13,239 nucleotides of DNA from CAZKXU01 sp964556665 (GTDB lineage Bacteria > Bdellovibrionota_C > UBA2361 > CAZKXU01). The stretch spans positions 1 to 13,239 of the forward strand of contig CAZKXU010000095.1 of NCBI GenBank assembly GCA_964556665.1, in the 5' to 3' direction. How positions within the stretch are numbered: position 1 is the stretch's first letter; the number at the start of each line of letters is the position of its first letter. Position numbers and translations under genes: made by a program. This document shows, one piece after another, positions 6,417-13,107 of the stretch. The notes beneath the pieces were generated by a model. The model made no database searches. It was given only the letters and a program-made list of their open reading frames with translations, and was not told the DNA's origin.

Positions 6417-8183
6417 ATGACTTGCAATAACGAGAGAGTGAATAGCTGGGTAGATCAGGTTGCTGGCCGCACTAAACCTTCGAAAATAGTTTGGGTCGAT
6501 GGTTCAGATGCGGAGTATGCACAGATCTGTGATGAGCTGGTTAAACGGGGGACTTTTGTACGATTAAATGAAGCTGAGTATCCAAATAGCTTCTGGTCAA
6601 GGTCTAATCCAAACGATGTGGCGCGTGTAGAGGATCGCACATATATCTGTTCACGTTATCAAGAGGACGCAGGACCAACAAATAATTGGCATGAGCCAAA
6701 GTCAATGTACGACAAGCTTTGGAAGATTTTAGACGGCTCAATGCAGGGCCGAACCATGTACGTAGTACCGTATCTTATGGGGCCGGATGGATCACCTTTT
6801 TCGAAGGTTGGATTTGAGCTAACAGACTCACTCTATGTAGTTGCCAATATGCGCATCATGGCCCGCATCGGCAAGATAGCACTTAAGAATCTGCCTAGTA
6901 ATAGTAATGATTTTGTGCGCGGAATTCATACGGTCGGCAAGCTTGATCCTGAAAATAGGTATATCTGTCACTTCCCAGAGGATTACACGATTATCAGTGC
7001 TAACTCCGATTACGGCGGTAACGCACTTCAGGGTAAGAAATGTTTCGCACTTCGCATCGCCTCAACTCTAGCACGTAAGGAGGGCTGGCTTGCTGAACAT
7101 ATGCTGATTGTAGGTATTACAAATCCTAAAGGTGAGAAGCATTATGTTTGTGGCGCTTTCCCATCTGCTTGCGGCAAAACAAATTTAGCTATGTTAATTC
7201 CGCCCAAGAGTTATCTTGATGCTGGATGGAAAGTAGAAACCGTGGGTGATGATATCGCGTGGCTTAATTTTGGCCCGGATGGAAAGCTTTATGCTATTAA
7301 CCCGGAGGCGGGTTTTTTTGGTGTGGCGCCTGGAACTTCATATAAAACTAATCCGATGGCAATGGACACGGCAAAGTCTAATACCATTTTCACTAATACT
7401 GCATTGGATATGGATAAAAAAGTTCCATGGTGGGAGGGTGTTGGGGAAACGCCCAAGCGGGTTATGGACTGGTTAGGAAATGACTGGGACTCAAGCTGTG
7501 GAACAAAAGCTGCACATCCGAATTCACGCTTTACCGCTCCTGCAAAGCAATGTCCATGTATAAGTAAGGATTGGGAATCACCGCAAGGAGTGCCGATCTC
7601 TGCTATTATTTTTGGAGGAAGAAGAGCCCGTACTGCGCCGCTTGTATATGAAGCAAAGAGTTGGCAGCACGGTACATTTGTCGGTATTACGATGGCATCT
7701 GAGACGACCGCTGCTGCAGCTGGAAAGATAGGAGAGCTACGTCGTGATCCGATGGCGATGCGTCCTTTTATCGGATACCACGCCGCGGATTACTTTAAAC
7801 ATTGGCTCGACTTGGGTAAGAAAGGTGGCGCAAAGATGCCGAAGATATTCCATGTAAACTGGTTCAGAACAGATGAAAAAGGTAAATTTATCTGGCCTGG
7901 TTTCGGTGAAAATATGCGTGTATTGGAGTGGATTGTTAATCGCGTTAACGGCTCAGCCAAGGCAGTTGAGACTGCATTAGGACTCCAGCCGGCAGCAGAG
8001 CATCTAAATACAACAGGTTTAGATATAAACACTGAAACTCTTAAGGATCTCTTAGCGCTAAGAAGTGAGGATTGGCAGGCCGAAGTTCAGTCACAGGAGC
8101 AATTCTTTAAAGAGATCGGCTCTAAGATGCCGCCTGAAATCTGGGAGGAGCATCGTGCTTTACGGGCGCGGCTTGGATTGTAG
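6417..8183 (+). CDS. pckG: Phosphoenolpyruvate carboxykinase (GTP)
   Basis: The 588-residue protein matches the GTP-dependent PEP carboxykinase family in length (about 600) and motifs. It interconverts oxaloacetate plus GTP with phosphoenolpyruvate plus GDP and CO2, the entry step of gluconeogenesis, in the cytoplasm. Visible signatures are R70 in VARVEDRTYIC, SDYGGNALQGKK (197-208), the P-loop GAFPSACGKTNLAM (246-259) with the reactive C252 and K254, and VGDDIAWL (276-283) with metal/nucleotide aspartates. FFGVAPGTSYKTNP (300-313), FGGRRARTAPLVYEAKSW (399-416) and NWFRTDEKGKFIWPGFGENM (481-500) complete the set. All expected regions are intact. No Shine-Dalgarno sequence precedes the ATG, but the long upstream gap with a small ORF suggests leader-based control. 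The glycosyltransferase gene follows after 9 bases and is probably co-transcribed, although it has no obvious metabolic link. Confidence 0.97.
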   Translation: MTCNNERVNSWVDQVAGRTKPSKIVWVDGSDAEYAQICDELVKRGTFVRLNEAEYPNSFWSRSNPNDVARVEDRTYICSRYQEDAGPTNNWHEPKSMYDKLWKILDGSMQGRTMYVVPYLMGPDGSPFSKVGFELTDSLYVVANMRIMARIGKIALKNLPSNSNDFVRGIHTVGKLDPENRYICHFPEDYTIISANSDYGGNALQGKKCFALRIASTLARKEGWLAEHMLIVGITNPKGEKHYVCGAFPSACGKTNLAMLIPPKSYLDAGWKVETVGDDIAWLNFGPDGKLYAINPEAGFFGVAPGTSYKTNPMAMDTAKSNTIFTNTALDMDKKVPWWEGVGETPKRVMDWLGNDWDSSCGTKAAHPNSRFTAPAKQCPCISKDWESPQGVPISAIIFGGRRARTAPLVYEAKSWQHGTFVGITMASETTAAAAGKIGELRRDPMAMRPFIGYHAADYFKHWLDLGKKGGAKMPKIFHVNWFRTDEKGKFIWPGFGENMRVLEWIVNRVNGSAKAVETALGLQPAAEHLNTTGLDINTETLKDLLALRSEDWQAEVQSQEQFFKEIGSKMPPEIWEEHRALRARLGL

Positions 8184-8192
8184 GGCAGTGAC

Positions 8193-9281
8193 TTGAACAC
8201 TATCTTCATAAGCATAGTAACCTTTAACAGTGAAAAATATATAGAAAAATGCCTCAATGCTATCTTTGCAGCTGAGAGCACGCTCAAAAATCAGATAATA
8301 GTTCAGGTCTCAGACAATAGTTCTGAAGACAGCACGGTTAAGATTGTAGAGGAAAAATTTACTGGCCTGGTCAAGCTGGTAGCTAATCGGGAGAATTTAG
8401 GGTTCTGTGCCGCCCATAATCAGGCCGTAGCAGTTTTTCTAAAAACAGATGCGCAGTACCTCCTAGTACTAAATCCAGATCTAAGATTAAGGCCAGATAC
8501 AGTCAGCAAACTAATTGAGGCTCTATCGAATCTATCGGATGCTGGGATAGCAACCCCAAAGATTTATCGTGCCGATGATACTCTTGAGGCAGTTGTGCCG
8601 CTTTGCCTTGATGCGGCAGGTATGGAGTTGACACCTAGTCTACGTCATTTAGACCGCGGCTCCAATCAGCTTGATGAGGGGCAGTATAATCAGAATCAGA
8701 TAATTTTTGGTGGAACAGGCGCATGTTTATTTTTTAAACGTGAGGCCGTTATGCAGTTATTGCTTGATAGCGGAGAGCTCGAAAAAGATCTGGAGAGAGT
8801 TCATCCGCAGCTTTTGGCAGGACTAGCTGATCGCAAACTTTTATTTGATGAAGGTTTCTTTGCTTATCGTGAGGACGCCGATCTAGCATGGCGAGCTAAA
8901 ATTTTAGGGATTAGTACTCTCTATGTAGCTGATGCCGTAGCCTATCACAAACGGGTGGTGTTAGCTGACAACAGAAGGACTCTCTCTCCATATCTTAACA
9001 GACTAAGTGTTAGGAATAGATTTTTACTACAGATTAATAATTTCTCATTCGTGAATGATCTAGATAAACTTCTGCCCGGATTTTTATGGCGTAATCTACT
9101 AGTAGTCTTCGGAGTCTTCCTAACTGAATGGAGCTCTATTCCGGCATTTCTTGATCTGATCAAGCTTTTTCGACGAGCCTATGCGCGGCGCAGGATTTTA
9201 TTTAAGAGAGCTAGGGAGTTAAGTGCCGGCACTGTTTCAGCAAGCTCATTAAGTGGCTCCATAACAAATTCACGTTTTTGA
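8193..9281 (+). CDS. Family 2 glycosyltransferase (rhamnosyltransferase-like)
   Basis: The 362-residue protein has a GT-A fold glycosyltransferase family 2 domain over roughly residues 1-255. It would transfer a sugar from a nucleotide sugar, probably to a surface polysaccharide or lipid-linked acceptor at the cytoplasmic face. Signatures are SIVTFN (7-12), VSDNSSEDST (39-48), NRENLGFCAAHNQ (65-77), the DXD-equivalent LNPDL (93-97) and YREDADLAWRA (225-235), which supplies the acidic base region. This pattern resembles WbbL/RfbF-type rhamnosyltransferases; the actual sugar is unknown. A hydrophobic stretch at about 297-312 and a basic tail suggest membrane association. The start is a TTG nine bases after the pckG stop, with AGGG upstream. 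The last 34 codons overlap folK on the other strand and encode a low-complexity Ser/Arg tail, so the conserved domain is unaffected. Confidence 0.85.
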   Translation: MNTIFISIVTFNSEKYIEKCLNAIFAAESTLKNQIIVQVSDNSSEDSTVKIVEEKFTGLVKLVANRENLGFCAAHNQAVAVFLKTDAQYLLVLNPDLRLRPDTVSKLIEALSNLSDAGIATPKIYRADDTLEAVVPLCLDAAGMELTPSLRHLDRGSNQLDEGQYNQNQIIFGGTGACLFFKREAVMQLLLDSGELEKDLERVHPQLLAGLADRKLLFDEGFFAYREDADLAWRAKILGISTLYVADAVAYHKRVVLADNRRTLSPYLNRLSVRNRFLLQINNFSFVNDLDKLLPGFLWRNLLVVFGVFLTEWSSIPAFLDLIKLFRRAYARRRILFKRARELSAGTVSASSLSGSITNSRF

Positions 9282-9649
9282 ATCTCTGCATGCGGAACTG
9301 TTAGAGTCGGGGAGTGAATCTTCTTATCTCCAAAAAATAAAATATCGATATCAATGCAGCGTGGTCCCCATCGAATCTCGTTTGAACGGTTCCGACCAAG
9401 CTCTAGCTCGATCCTCTGTGTATTACTCAAAAGTTCTTCAGGATCTAATTTTGAGATACAAAGCAGTGCTGCATTCAGAAAATCAGGTTGTGTTTTTAGC
9501 TCAGGCGGGTTTAAGGGTGCGGTCTCATAAAATCTTGAGATTGCCAGAACTGTACCTATGCGTTCTCCAATTAATCGAAGGGCTTTGTTAAAGCTGCCGT
9601 ATCGCTCCCCTATATTGGCCCCCAGAGCTAGTATTACCTGTGTATTCAT
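9179..9649 (-). CDS. folK: 2-amino-4-hydroxy-6-hydroxymethyldihydropteridine pyrophosphokinase
   Basis: The 156-residue protein (E. coli HPPK is 159) transfers pyrophosphate from ATP to hydroxymethyldihydropterin, making the substrate of dihydropteroate synthase. It shows LALGANIG (7-14), YETAPL (41-46), FLNAAL (57-62) and ELGRNR (83-88). The signature RWGPRCIDIDIL (93-104) carries the two magnesium aspartates D100 and D102, and VPHAEIQKREFVMEPLNEL (118-136) follows. All catalytic positions look intact. It starts at an ATG with a weak TAGAG upstream. It diverges from rpiA across a 63-base gap with mirrored -10 boxes. Its 3' end runs 103 bases into the convergent glycosyltransferase gene. folK is not adjacent to folP here, but both folate genes lie within 5 kb. 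Confidence 0.95.
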   Translation of the reverse strand: MNTQVILALGANIGERYGSFNKALRLIGERIGTVLAISRFYETAPLNPPELKTQPDFLNAALLCISKLDPEELLSNTQRIELELGRNRSNEIRWGPRCIDIDILFFGDKKIHSPTLTVPHAEIQKREFVMEPLNELAETVPALNSLALLNKILRRA

Positions 9650-9657
9650 CTCTATTT

Positions 9658-9689
9658 TTGATGTTACTATAATCTGTTAAGATTATAAT
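9658..9689. promoter_or_regulatory. Palindromic divergent promoter between folK and rpiA
   Basis: An 8-base-arm palindrome TATAATCT-GTTA-AGATTATA occupies 9668-9687. It carries TATAAT on the plus strand (9668-9673), another overlapping its right edge (9684-9689), and TATAAT on the minus strand (9682-9687). Initiation from these would give leaders of roughly 15-30 bases for both rpiA (ATG 9713) and folK (ATG ending at 9649). The best plus -35 is TTGATG (9658-9663), with an over-long 20-base spacer, so the palindrome may also bind a regulator. Confidence 0.5.
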
Positions 9690-9712
9690 ACGATTTTAGC
9701 TATATATAAATT

Positions 9713-10375
9713 ATGAAAGAAGCAGTTGCAAAGGAGATAGCAAGAAGAGTTAAAAATGGAGAGGTGATCGGTGTTGGAACCGGAACTACGGTCGATATCG
9801 CAATTGCTGAGATTGCGGCACGAATAAAGAAAGAGGGGTTAGTCGCCTCATTTGTCCCAACATCTTATCAAAGCGCATGGGGAATGGAGGCTCATGGAAT
9901 TACTGTGCTCTCCTCTGCATATCAGGGTCGTATTGATTGGGGCTTCGATGGGGCAGATGCAGTCAATGAGAAACGATGGGCTATTAAAGGTAAGGGCGGT
10001 GCATTACTGCAGGAGAAGATCTTAGCTGTAAAATGTGAGAGATACTTTCTTATAGTGGATGAGAGTAAGCTCTGCTCCGATCTTGCTAAGGGTTGCGCTG
10101 TGCCGATAGAGGTAATACCTGAAGCAGCTGCTGTTGTTCAGAGTGAATTAAGAAGACTTAAGTTGGGTGAGCCTATACTAAGAAGTGGCAGCGGTAAGCA
10201 TGGGCCGGTTATTACTGAGCGCGGTAATATATTAATAGACATAATGCTTGCAGAGATTAATTTAGAGGTGGAAAGCAAAATAAAAAATATTGTTGGTGTG
10301 GTTGAGAGTGGCCTGTTTTTAAATCTTGCAGATGAGGTACTGGTTGGGAGTGCTAAGGGGGTTAGGGTGATTTAG
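9713..10375 (+). CDS. rpiA: Ribose-5-phosphate isomerase A
   Basis: The 220-residue enzyme interconverts ribose 5-phosphate and ribulose 5-phosphate in the non-oxidative pentose phosphate pathway. Length and motifs match RpiA: GVGTGTT (20-26, phosphate loop), PTSYQS (49-54), DWGFDGADAV (75-84) with D79 and D82, and IKGKGGALLQEKI (91-103) with K92 and the catalytic base E101. VDESK (115-119), PIEVIP (131-136), LRSGSGKHGPVITERGN (156-172) and VVESGLF (196-202; VVETGLF is more usual) follow. These align with the E. coli residues D81, D84, K94 and E103 at a constant offset of two. The AT-rich 5' region has no Shine-Dalgarno motif, and the likely transcript leader is short. The gene is probably monocistronic; the fold-back repeat starts 86 bases downstream. 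Confidence 0.96.
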   Translation: MKEAVAKEIARRVKNGEVIGVGTGTTVDIAIAEIAARIKKEGLVASFVPTSYQSAWGMEAHGITVLSSAYQGRIDWGFDGADAVNEKRWAIKGKGGALLQEKILAVKCERYFLIVDESKLCSDLAKGCAVPIEVIPEAAAVVQSELRRLKLGEPILRSGSGKHGPVITERGNILIDIMLAEINLEVESKIKNIVGVVESGLFLNLADEVLVGSAKGVRVI

Positions 10376-10461
10376 GTTAAAATTAGAAAAGTCGGTAACG
10401 ATAAAGTATAATGTCTAACGTGCAAGGTATAACGAAAAGCGTCGACGGTTTTTGTCTGACG

Positions 10462-10647
10462 CTAGTGCTCCTCCAAATAAGTTTTTTCACGTCTAGCATC
10501 ACATCGTTGCCCCACCTTGTCACGCTTCTCAGTCGGAAAATCCTCGCAATACTTCAGTATTGCTGCGGATTTCCTCCTTCCGAGGCGTGCCAATCTGGGG
10601 CAACGCTGCGCGCTATACGTGAAAAAACTTATTTGGCGAAGCACTAG
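10462..10647. repeat. Complete fold-back (MITE-like) element, about 186 bases
   Basis: The element begins CTAGTGCTCCTCC and ends GGCGAAGCACTAG. The outer 53 bases of each side are imperfect inverted repeats sharing an uninterrupted CCAAATAAGTTTTTTCACGT. The inner part continues to pair less well down to a central hairpin GCAATACT-TC-AGTATTGC. The whole element could fold into one stem of about 90 base pairs. CTAG at both ends might be a 4-base target duplication or part of the arms. There is no transposase, and frames open across it on both strands follow from its symmetry. Flanks carry related GTCTGACG and CGTTAGAC, so the boundary may extend slightly. Near-identical fragments form both window ends, implying a multicopy family. 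The surrounding gap (10376-10676) otherwise holds only an isolated TATAAT at 10407-10412. Confidence 0.85.
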
Positions 10648-10676
10648 TCGTTAGACTTTAGACGTTTTAAGACCCC

Positions 10677-11159
10677 TCATCTCACCGTCATAACTTCACT
10701 CTGTGCCGATTCCTCCCCTTTTTCATTATAAGCAGCAACAGTTGCAAAAAATGTCTCAGGAGTTTTTACATTTTCAAATACATAACGGAATGTATCTCCG
10801 TATTTTGGATCCTTATTTTTTTCGATCATCTCTGATTTGAGTTTTATGATGTGCTCCAAGTTGGTTTTGTCTGATCCGTATCTGATTATGTATCCAGCCA
10901 CAGGAGTCTCAGGTATGGCCCATACAATTTCGACTGGCTGGTATTGAGGCGGGGGCTGTATAGCTCGGGCATTGGTAGTGGAGTTAGCAGCTGCACCAGA
11001 AAGACTTTCAGAGGAGGTACCGCCGGCACTAGAAAGGTTATTCTGCAAAGCGTGATCTATGCTGGGGGTTGTGGGAGCAGTGTCCCAAAGTCCACATCCG
11101 ATACAGCCTGTGATGAGAAAGATAAAGAGAGTAACAACAATGACCGCCCTGATACGCAT
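10677..11159 (-). CDS. Predicted lipoprotein with fibronectin type III-like domain
   Basis: The 160-residue product has a lipoprotein signal peptide: basic MRIR, a hydrophobic core (5-16) and a lipobox ending ITGC with C19 as the probable lipidated residue. A Ser/Thr/Ala/Pro-rich linker follows (about 26-70), low in complexity. The C-terminal region (about 72-158) looks like a single fibronectin type III fold: VEIVWAIPETPVAGYIIRYG, a central strand region, then ATVAAYNEKGEESAQSEV, a typical FN3 end. It probably sits in the outer or inner membrane facing the periplasm or outside, and may bind other envelope components. The function is unknown. AAAGAG five bases before the ATG is the likely ribosome binding site. 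It diverges from cpaB across 281 bases, so shared regulation is possible but not shown. Confidence 0.72.
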   Translation of the reverse strand: MRIRAVIVVTLFIFLITGCIGCGLWDTAPTTPSIDHALQNNLSSAGGTSSESLSGAAANSTTNARAIQPPPQYQPVEIVWAIPETPVAGYIIRYGSDKTNLEHIIKLKSEMIEKNKDPKYGDTFRYVFENVKTPETFFATVAAYNEKGEESAQSEVMTVR

Positions 11160-11364
11160 AAAAACTCTTTAAAATCAGTAGGTTAGATAAAAATTACTTT
11201 GCTACAGATATTTATCTGAAGCAGATCGACCACTGCACCAGACTAATATACAGACTGACTCGGATTAGTTCCAGTCAATCTTTTTTAGACTGAGTTTATT
11301 AGGTCTAGAACTTGCACACTCCCATATTGGGGGAGGCTATCGCAGTATTCTGTTTCTCCTGTGG

Positions 11365-11409
11365 TACCTATATGAGCAGCTAAGCCTAATAACACAGAGC
11401 ATATAGGTA
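11365..11409. promoter_or_regulatory. Long-loop inverted repeat in the cpaB upstream region
   Basis: Perfect 10-base arms TACCTATATG (11365-11374) and CATATAGGTA (11400-11409) flank a 25-base loop and end 31 bases before the cpaB start. This could be an RNA stem in the leader or two half-sites for a regulator. The rest of the 11160-11440 gap has a small CAGATA/TATCTG palindrome (11205-11218), a CTCCC/GGGAG stem (about 11319-11335) and TTGCAC at 11312, but no convincing promoter. Confidence 0.4.
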
Positions 11410-11440
11410 TTGACCTTTATTATTAAGGGAGAAGGTTGTC

Positions 11441-12358
11441 ATGAGTGCTAAATTTATTAAATTTCAACCGATTGCTAGACAGCAGAATGAGCGCATTCTT
11501 TTACTAGGTGCTGCCGGATTAGCGATCTCGATTTTATTAGTAATCACAGTAGTATTAAATTACCGGACAGAAGCACGTGCCAAGGAAAATATCCCCCTTC
11601 CTCCTGTAAGCGCAGTGCCGGCAGTGATCGGAACAGTTACATTGTTGGCGCCAAGCCGTGATATCGCTCCAGGCACAAAACTTACGATGGCTGACCTAAA
11701 AGAGGTCTACTGGCCAAGAAATCAGGTACCTCAGGATGCTATTCACGATATATCGGAGGCCCAGAATCTATTCTCAAAGCAGAAACTATCAGCTGGAATG
11801 CCTGTATTGAGAACCAATCTAAGCAGTGAGCCAGCACTTACCCCACTTTCATTGACGAAAGGGTTTCGCGCCGTTTCAATTGAAGTTGATGCTGTATCAG
11901 GCATCGAAGGGCATGCTTTACCAGGTACGAGAGTTGATGTCGTTTTAACCTATATGCGTAAAGATGACGCGTTGACCTCTAAAGTCCTTGTACAGAATGC
12001 AAGGGTGCTATCATATGGCGGAGATGATAAGCCGATCGCAGAGAGGGCGTTTATGCAGAATGCACGTAGATCGATGCAATCTGAATCAACTATTACATTA
12101 GAGACCACCCCTCAGGATGCCTTGAAAATTGAAACAGCAAAACAGCTAGGTCATTTAAGTCTTTTCATGCGCGCTGGTGATGATAATCAGGGTCAGGAGA
12201 TTGTAGAGCTAAACGCTCGTGATATTGATCAAGGATATAGAAAGCATATTGTTACCGGAGCCAACTGCTCTAAAGGCCGTGTCAAGTCGGCTGGTAAGGA
12301 GTATCTGGTTGATTGCGAAGGTGGTTTAAGCCAGATTGATAATAGTATTGAGCCGTAA
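11441..12358 (+). CDS. cpaB: CpaB/RcpC-like Flp (Tad) pilus assembly protein
   Basis: The 305-residue protein has the CpaB layout: a short cytoplasmic N-terminus, one membrane anchor (about 19-40), a SAF-type domain (about 64-127, with LLAPSRDIAPGTKLTMADL) and an RcpC-like region. The last contains GFRAVSIEVDAVSGIEGHAL followed by PGTRVDVVLTY (141-171), the strongest family signature. CpaB sits in the inner membrane or periplasm and supports secretin and pilus assembly in Tad systems. Two cysteines near the C-terminus (C276, C292) could form a disulfide. A strong Shine-Dalgarno, GGGAGAAGG, lies 7 bases before the ATG, in contrast to many neighbours. No cpaA, cpaC, cpaF, tadB or flp gene follows; a convergent toxin-antitoxin pair does. 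It may be an orphan, or its partners may lie elsewhere. Confidence 0.82.
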   Translation: MSAKFIKFQPIARQQNERILLLGAAGLAISILLVITVVLNYRTEARAKENIPLPPVSAVPAVIGTVTLLAPSRDIAPGTKLTMADLKEVYWPRNQVPQDAIHDISEAQNLFSKQKLSAGMPVLRTNLSSEPALTPLSLTKGFRAVSIEVDAVSGIEGHALPGTRVDVVLTYMRKDDALTSKVLVQNARVLSYGGDDKPIAERAFMQNARRSMQSESTITLETTPQDALKIETAKQLGHLSLFMRAGDDNQGQEIVELNARDIDQGYRKHIVTGANCSKGRVKSAGKEYLVDCEGGLSQIDNSIEP

Positions 12359-12383
12359 GAGTACTTAGGCTCTGGCTGGATGC

Positions 12384-12402
12384 AGCGGTATTCTATGCCG
12401 CT
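12384..12402. terminator. Stem-loop between convergent cpaB and PIN genes
   Basis: AGCGGTA (12384-12390) pairs with TGCCGCT (12396-12402), with one G-U, around a 5-base loop in the 43-base gap between convergent genes. There is no T-run on either side. A second 10-base inverted repeat links the cpaB 3' end (TGGTTTAAGC, 12322-12331) with the region over the PIN stop codon (GCTTAAACCA, 12400-12409). Terminator function is plausible from position only. Confidence 0.35.
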
Positions 12403-12776
12403 TAAACCAGAAGAACATTAACATTATACTCTTTAAATATTTTATCTCTACTAATTAATGTAAGATTTTCACAGAGTGCTTGGCAGATTAGCATACGGTC
12501 GAATGGATCTTTATGCAGCAAAGGTAGAGTTTGAATCGTTTTCGCATGTGACATTTTCAGTGGTAGCTCATGAAACCCACAACTATTAATAGCCTCCTCA
12601 AAATTAGATGGAATAGATAATTTACCCATTGCGGATTTTACTTCAAGCTCCCAAGCCGTAACCGCACTGATTAGACATATATTTCTACTCTCTTCAATAA
12701 TATGCCTATGCTTACCTAGTAATTTTGGAGATTCCAGCCACCACAGTATCACATGACTATCGAGAAGATATTTCAC
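12402..12776 (-). CDS. PIN-domain toxin ribonuclease (VapC-like)
   Basis: The 124-residue PIN-domain protein is of the Sll0205-like/COG3744 kind, toxin ribonucleases of type II toxin-antitoxin systems. It begins with the typical YLLDSHVILWWLE (D6) and continues with ISAVTAWELEVKSAMGKL (E43 acidic position). It then has LLHKDPFDRMLICQA (D90 and D93) and LISRD (107-111). These are the acidic residues expected for a divalent-metal site, so the nuclease looks intact. The start is a GTG that overlaps the antitoxin's TGA stop (GTGA), implying translational coupling with the antitoxin made first. A stem-loop follows at the stop codon. RNA substrate specificity cannot be predicted from the sequence. 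Confidence 0.88.
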   Translation of the reverse strand: MKYLLDSHVILWWLESPKLLGKHRHIIEESRNICLISAVTAWELEVKSAMGKLSIPSNFEEAINSCGFHELPLKMSHAKTIQTLPLLHKDPFDRMLICQALCENLTLISRDKIFKEYNVNVLLV

Positions 12777-13006
12777 AGCGAGCCCTTGTAAAATAGTTCG
12801 ACATACTCCTCCGGTAACTCTTCAAAGTTTTTAGAGATTTTGACCTTACCTTTCCAAATTCCTCCTTTTCGCTTCTTTTTCCGGTAAGGAACTATGACTG
12901 CCACCGGCTCTCCTGAGCGTGAGATTATGATCTCCTCTCCTGCTAATACATCTTCAACTAATCGAGAAAGGTGCGTTTTCACTTCATGTATGCTTTTTGT
13001 AGCCAT
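12773..13006 (-). CDS. Phd/YefM-family antitoxin
   Basis: The 77-residue protein is a Phd/YefM-type antitoxin. Its N-terminal part (about 1-42) has the DNA-binding and dimerisation pattern SIHEVKTHLSRLVEDVLAGE then EIIISRSGEPVAVIVPY. A basic hinge (RKKKRKGG, 42-49) and a short C-terminal segment (about 50-77, WKGKVKISKNFEELPEEYV) that would wrap the PIN toxin follow. It neutralises the downstream toxin and, by family precedent, represses its own promoter. GGGG six bases before the ATG is the likely ribosome binding site. The pair is adjacent to repeat sequence at the window's right end, consistent with an acquired module. Confidence 0.88.
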   Translation of the reverse strand: MATKSIHEVKTHLSRLVEDVLAGEEIIISRSGEPVAVIVPYRKKKRKGGIWKGKVKISKNFEELPEEYVELFYKGSL

Positions 13007-13019
13007 AATTACCCCATAT

Positions 13020-13044
13020 TCATATGAGTCATTTAGTTAGCTAA
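13020..13044. promoter_or_regulatory. Candidate operator palindromes for the antitoxin
   Basis: Two perfect 8-base palindromes, TCATATGA (13020-13027) and TTAGCTAA (13037-13044), lie between the predicted transcription start and the antitoxin start codon. Phd-type antitoxins bind short palindromes overlapping their promoters, so these are reasonable autorepression sites. The two differ in sequence, which weakens the case. Confidence 0.35.
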
Positions 13045-13052
13045 GTTAGTCC

Positions 13053-13081
13053 ATTATATTCTAAATTTCAAATAATATCAA
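13053..13081 (-). promoter_or_regulatory. Sigma-70-like promoter of the toxin-antitoxin operon
   Basis: On the minus strand TTGATA (13076-13081) and TATAAT (13053-13058) are separated by exactly 17 bases. This is the best promoter match in the window. Initiation would fall near 13046, giving a leader of about 40 bases before the antitoxin ATG. Confidence 0.7.
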
Positions 13082-13107
13082 GTAGTTTAACAGAGCGCCC
13101 ATGTAGC

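Noticed and set aside
9361..9591. Plus-strand frame of 76 codons inside folK.
   Set aside because: It is entirely antisense to an intact folK with all motifs present.
10411..10647. Open frames on both strands across the fold-back repeat (78 and about 60 codons).
   Set aside because: The two predicted products resemble each other because the DNA is palindromic. They lack family features and coincide with the repeat boundaries.
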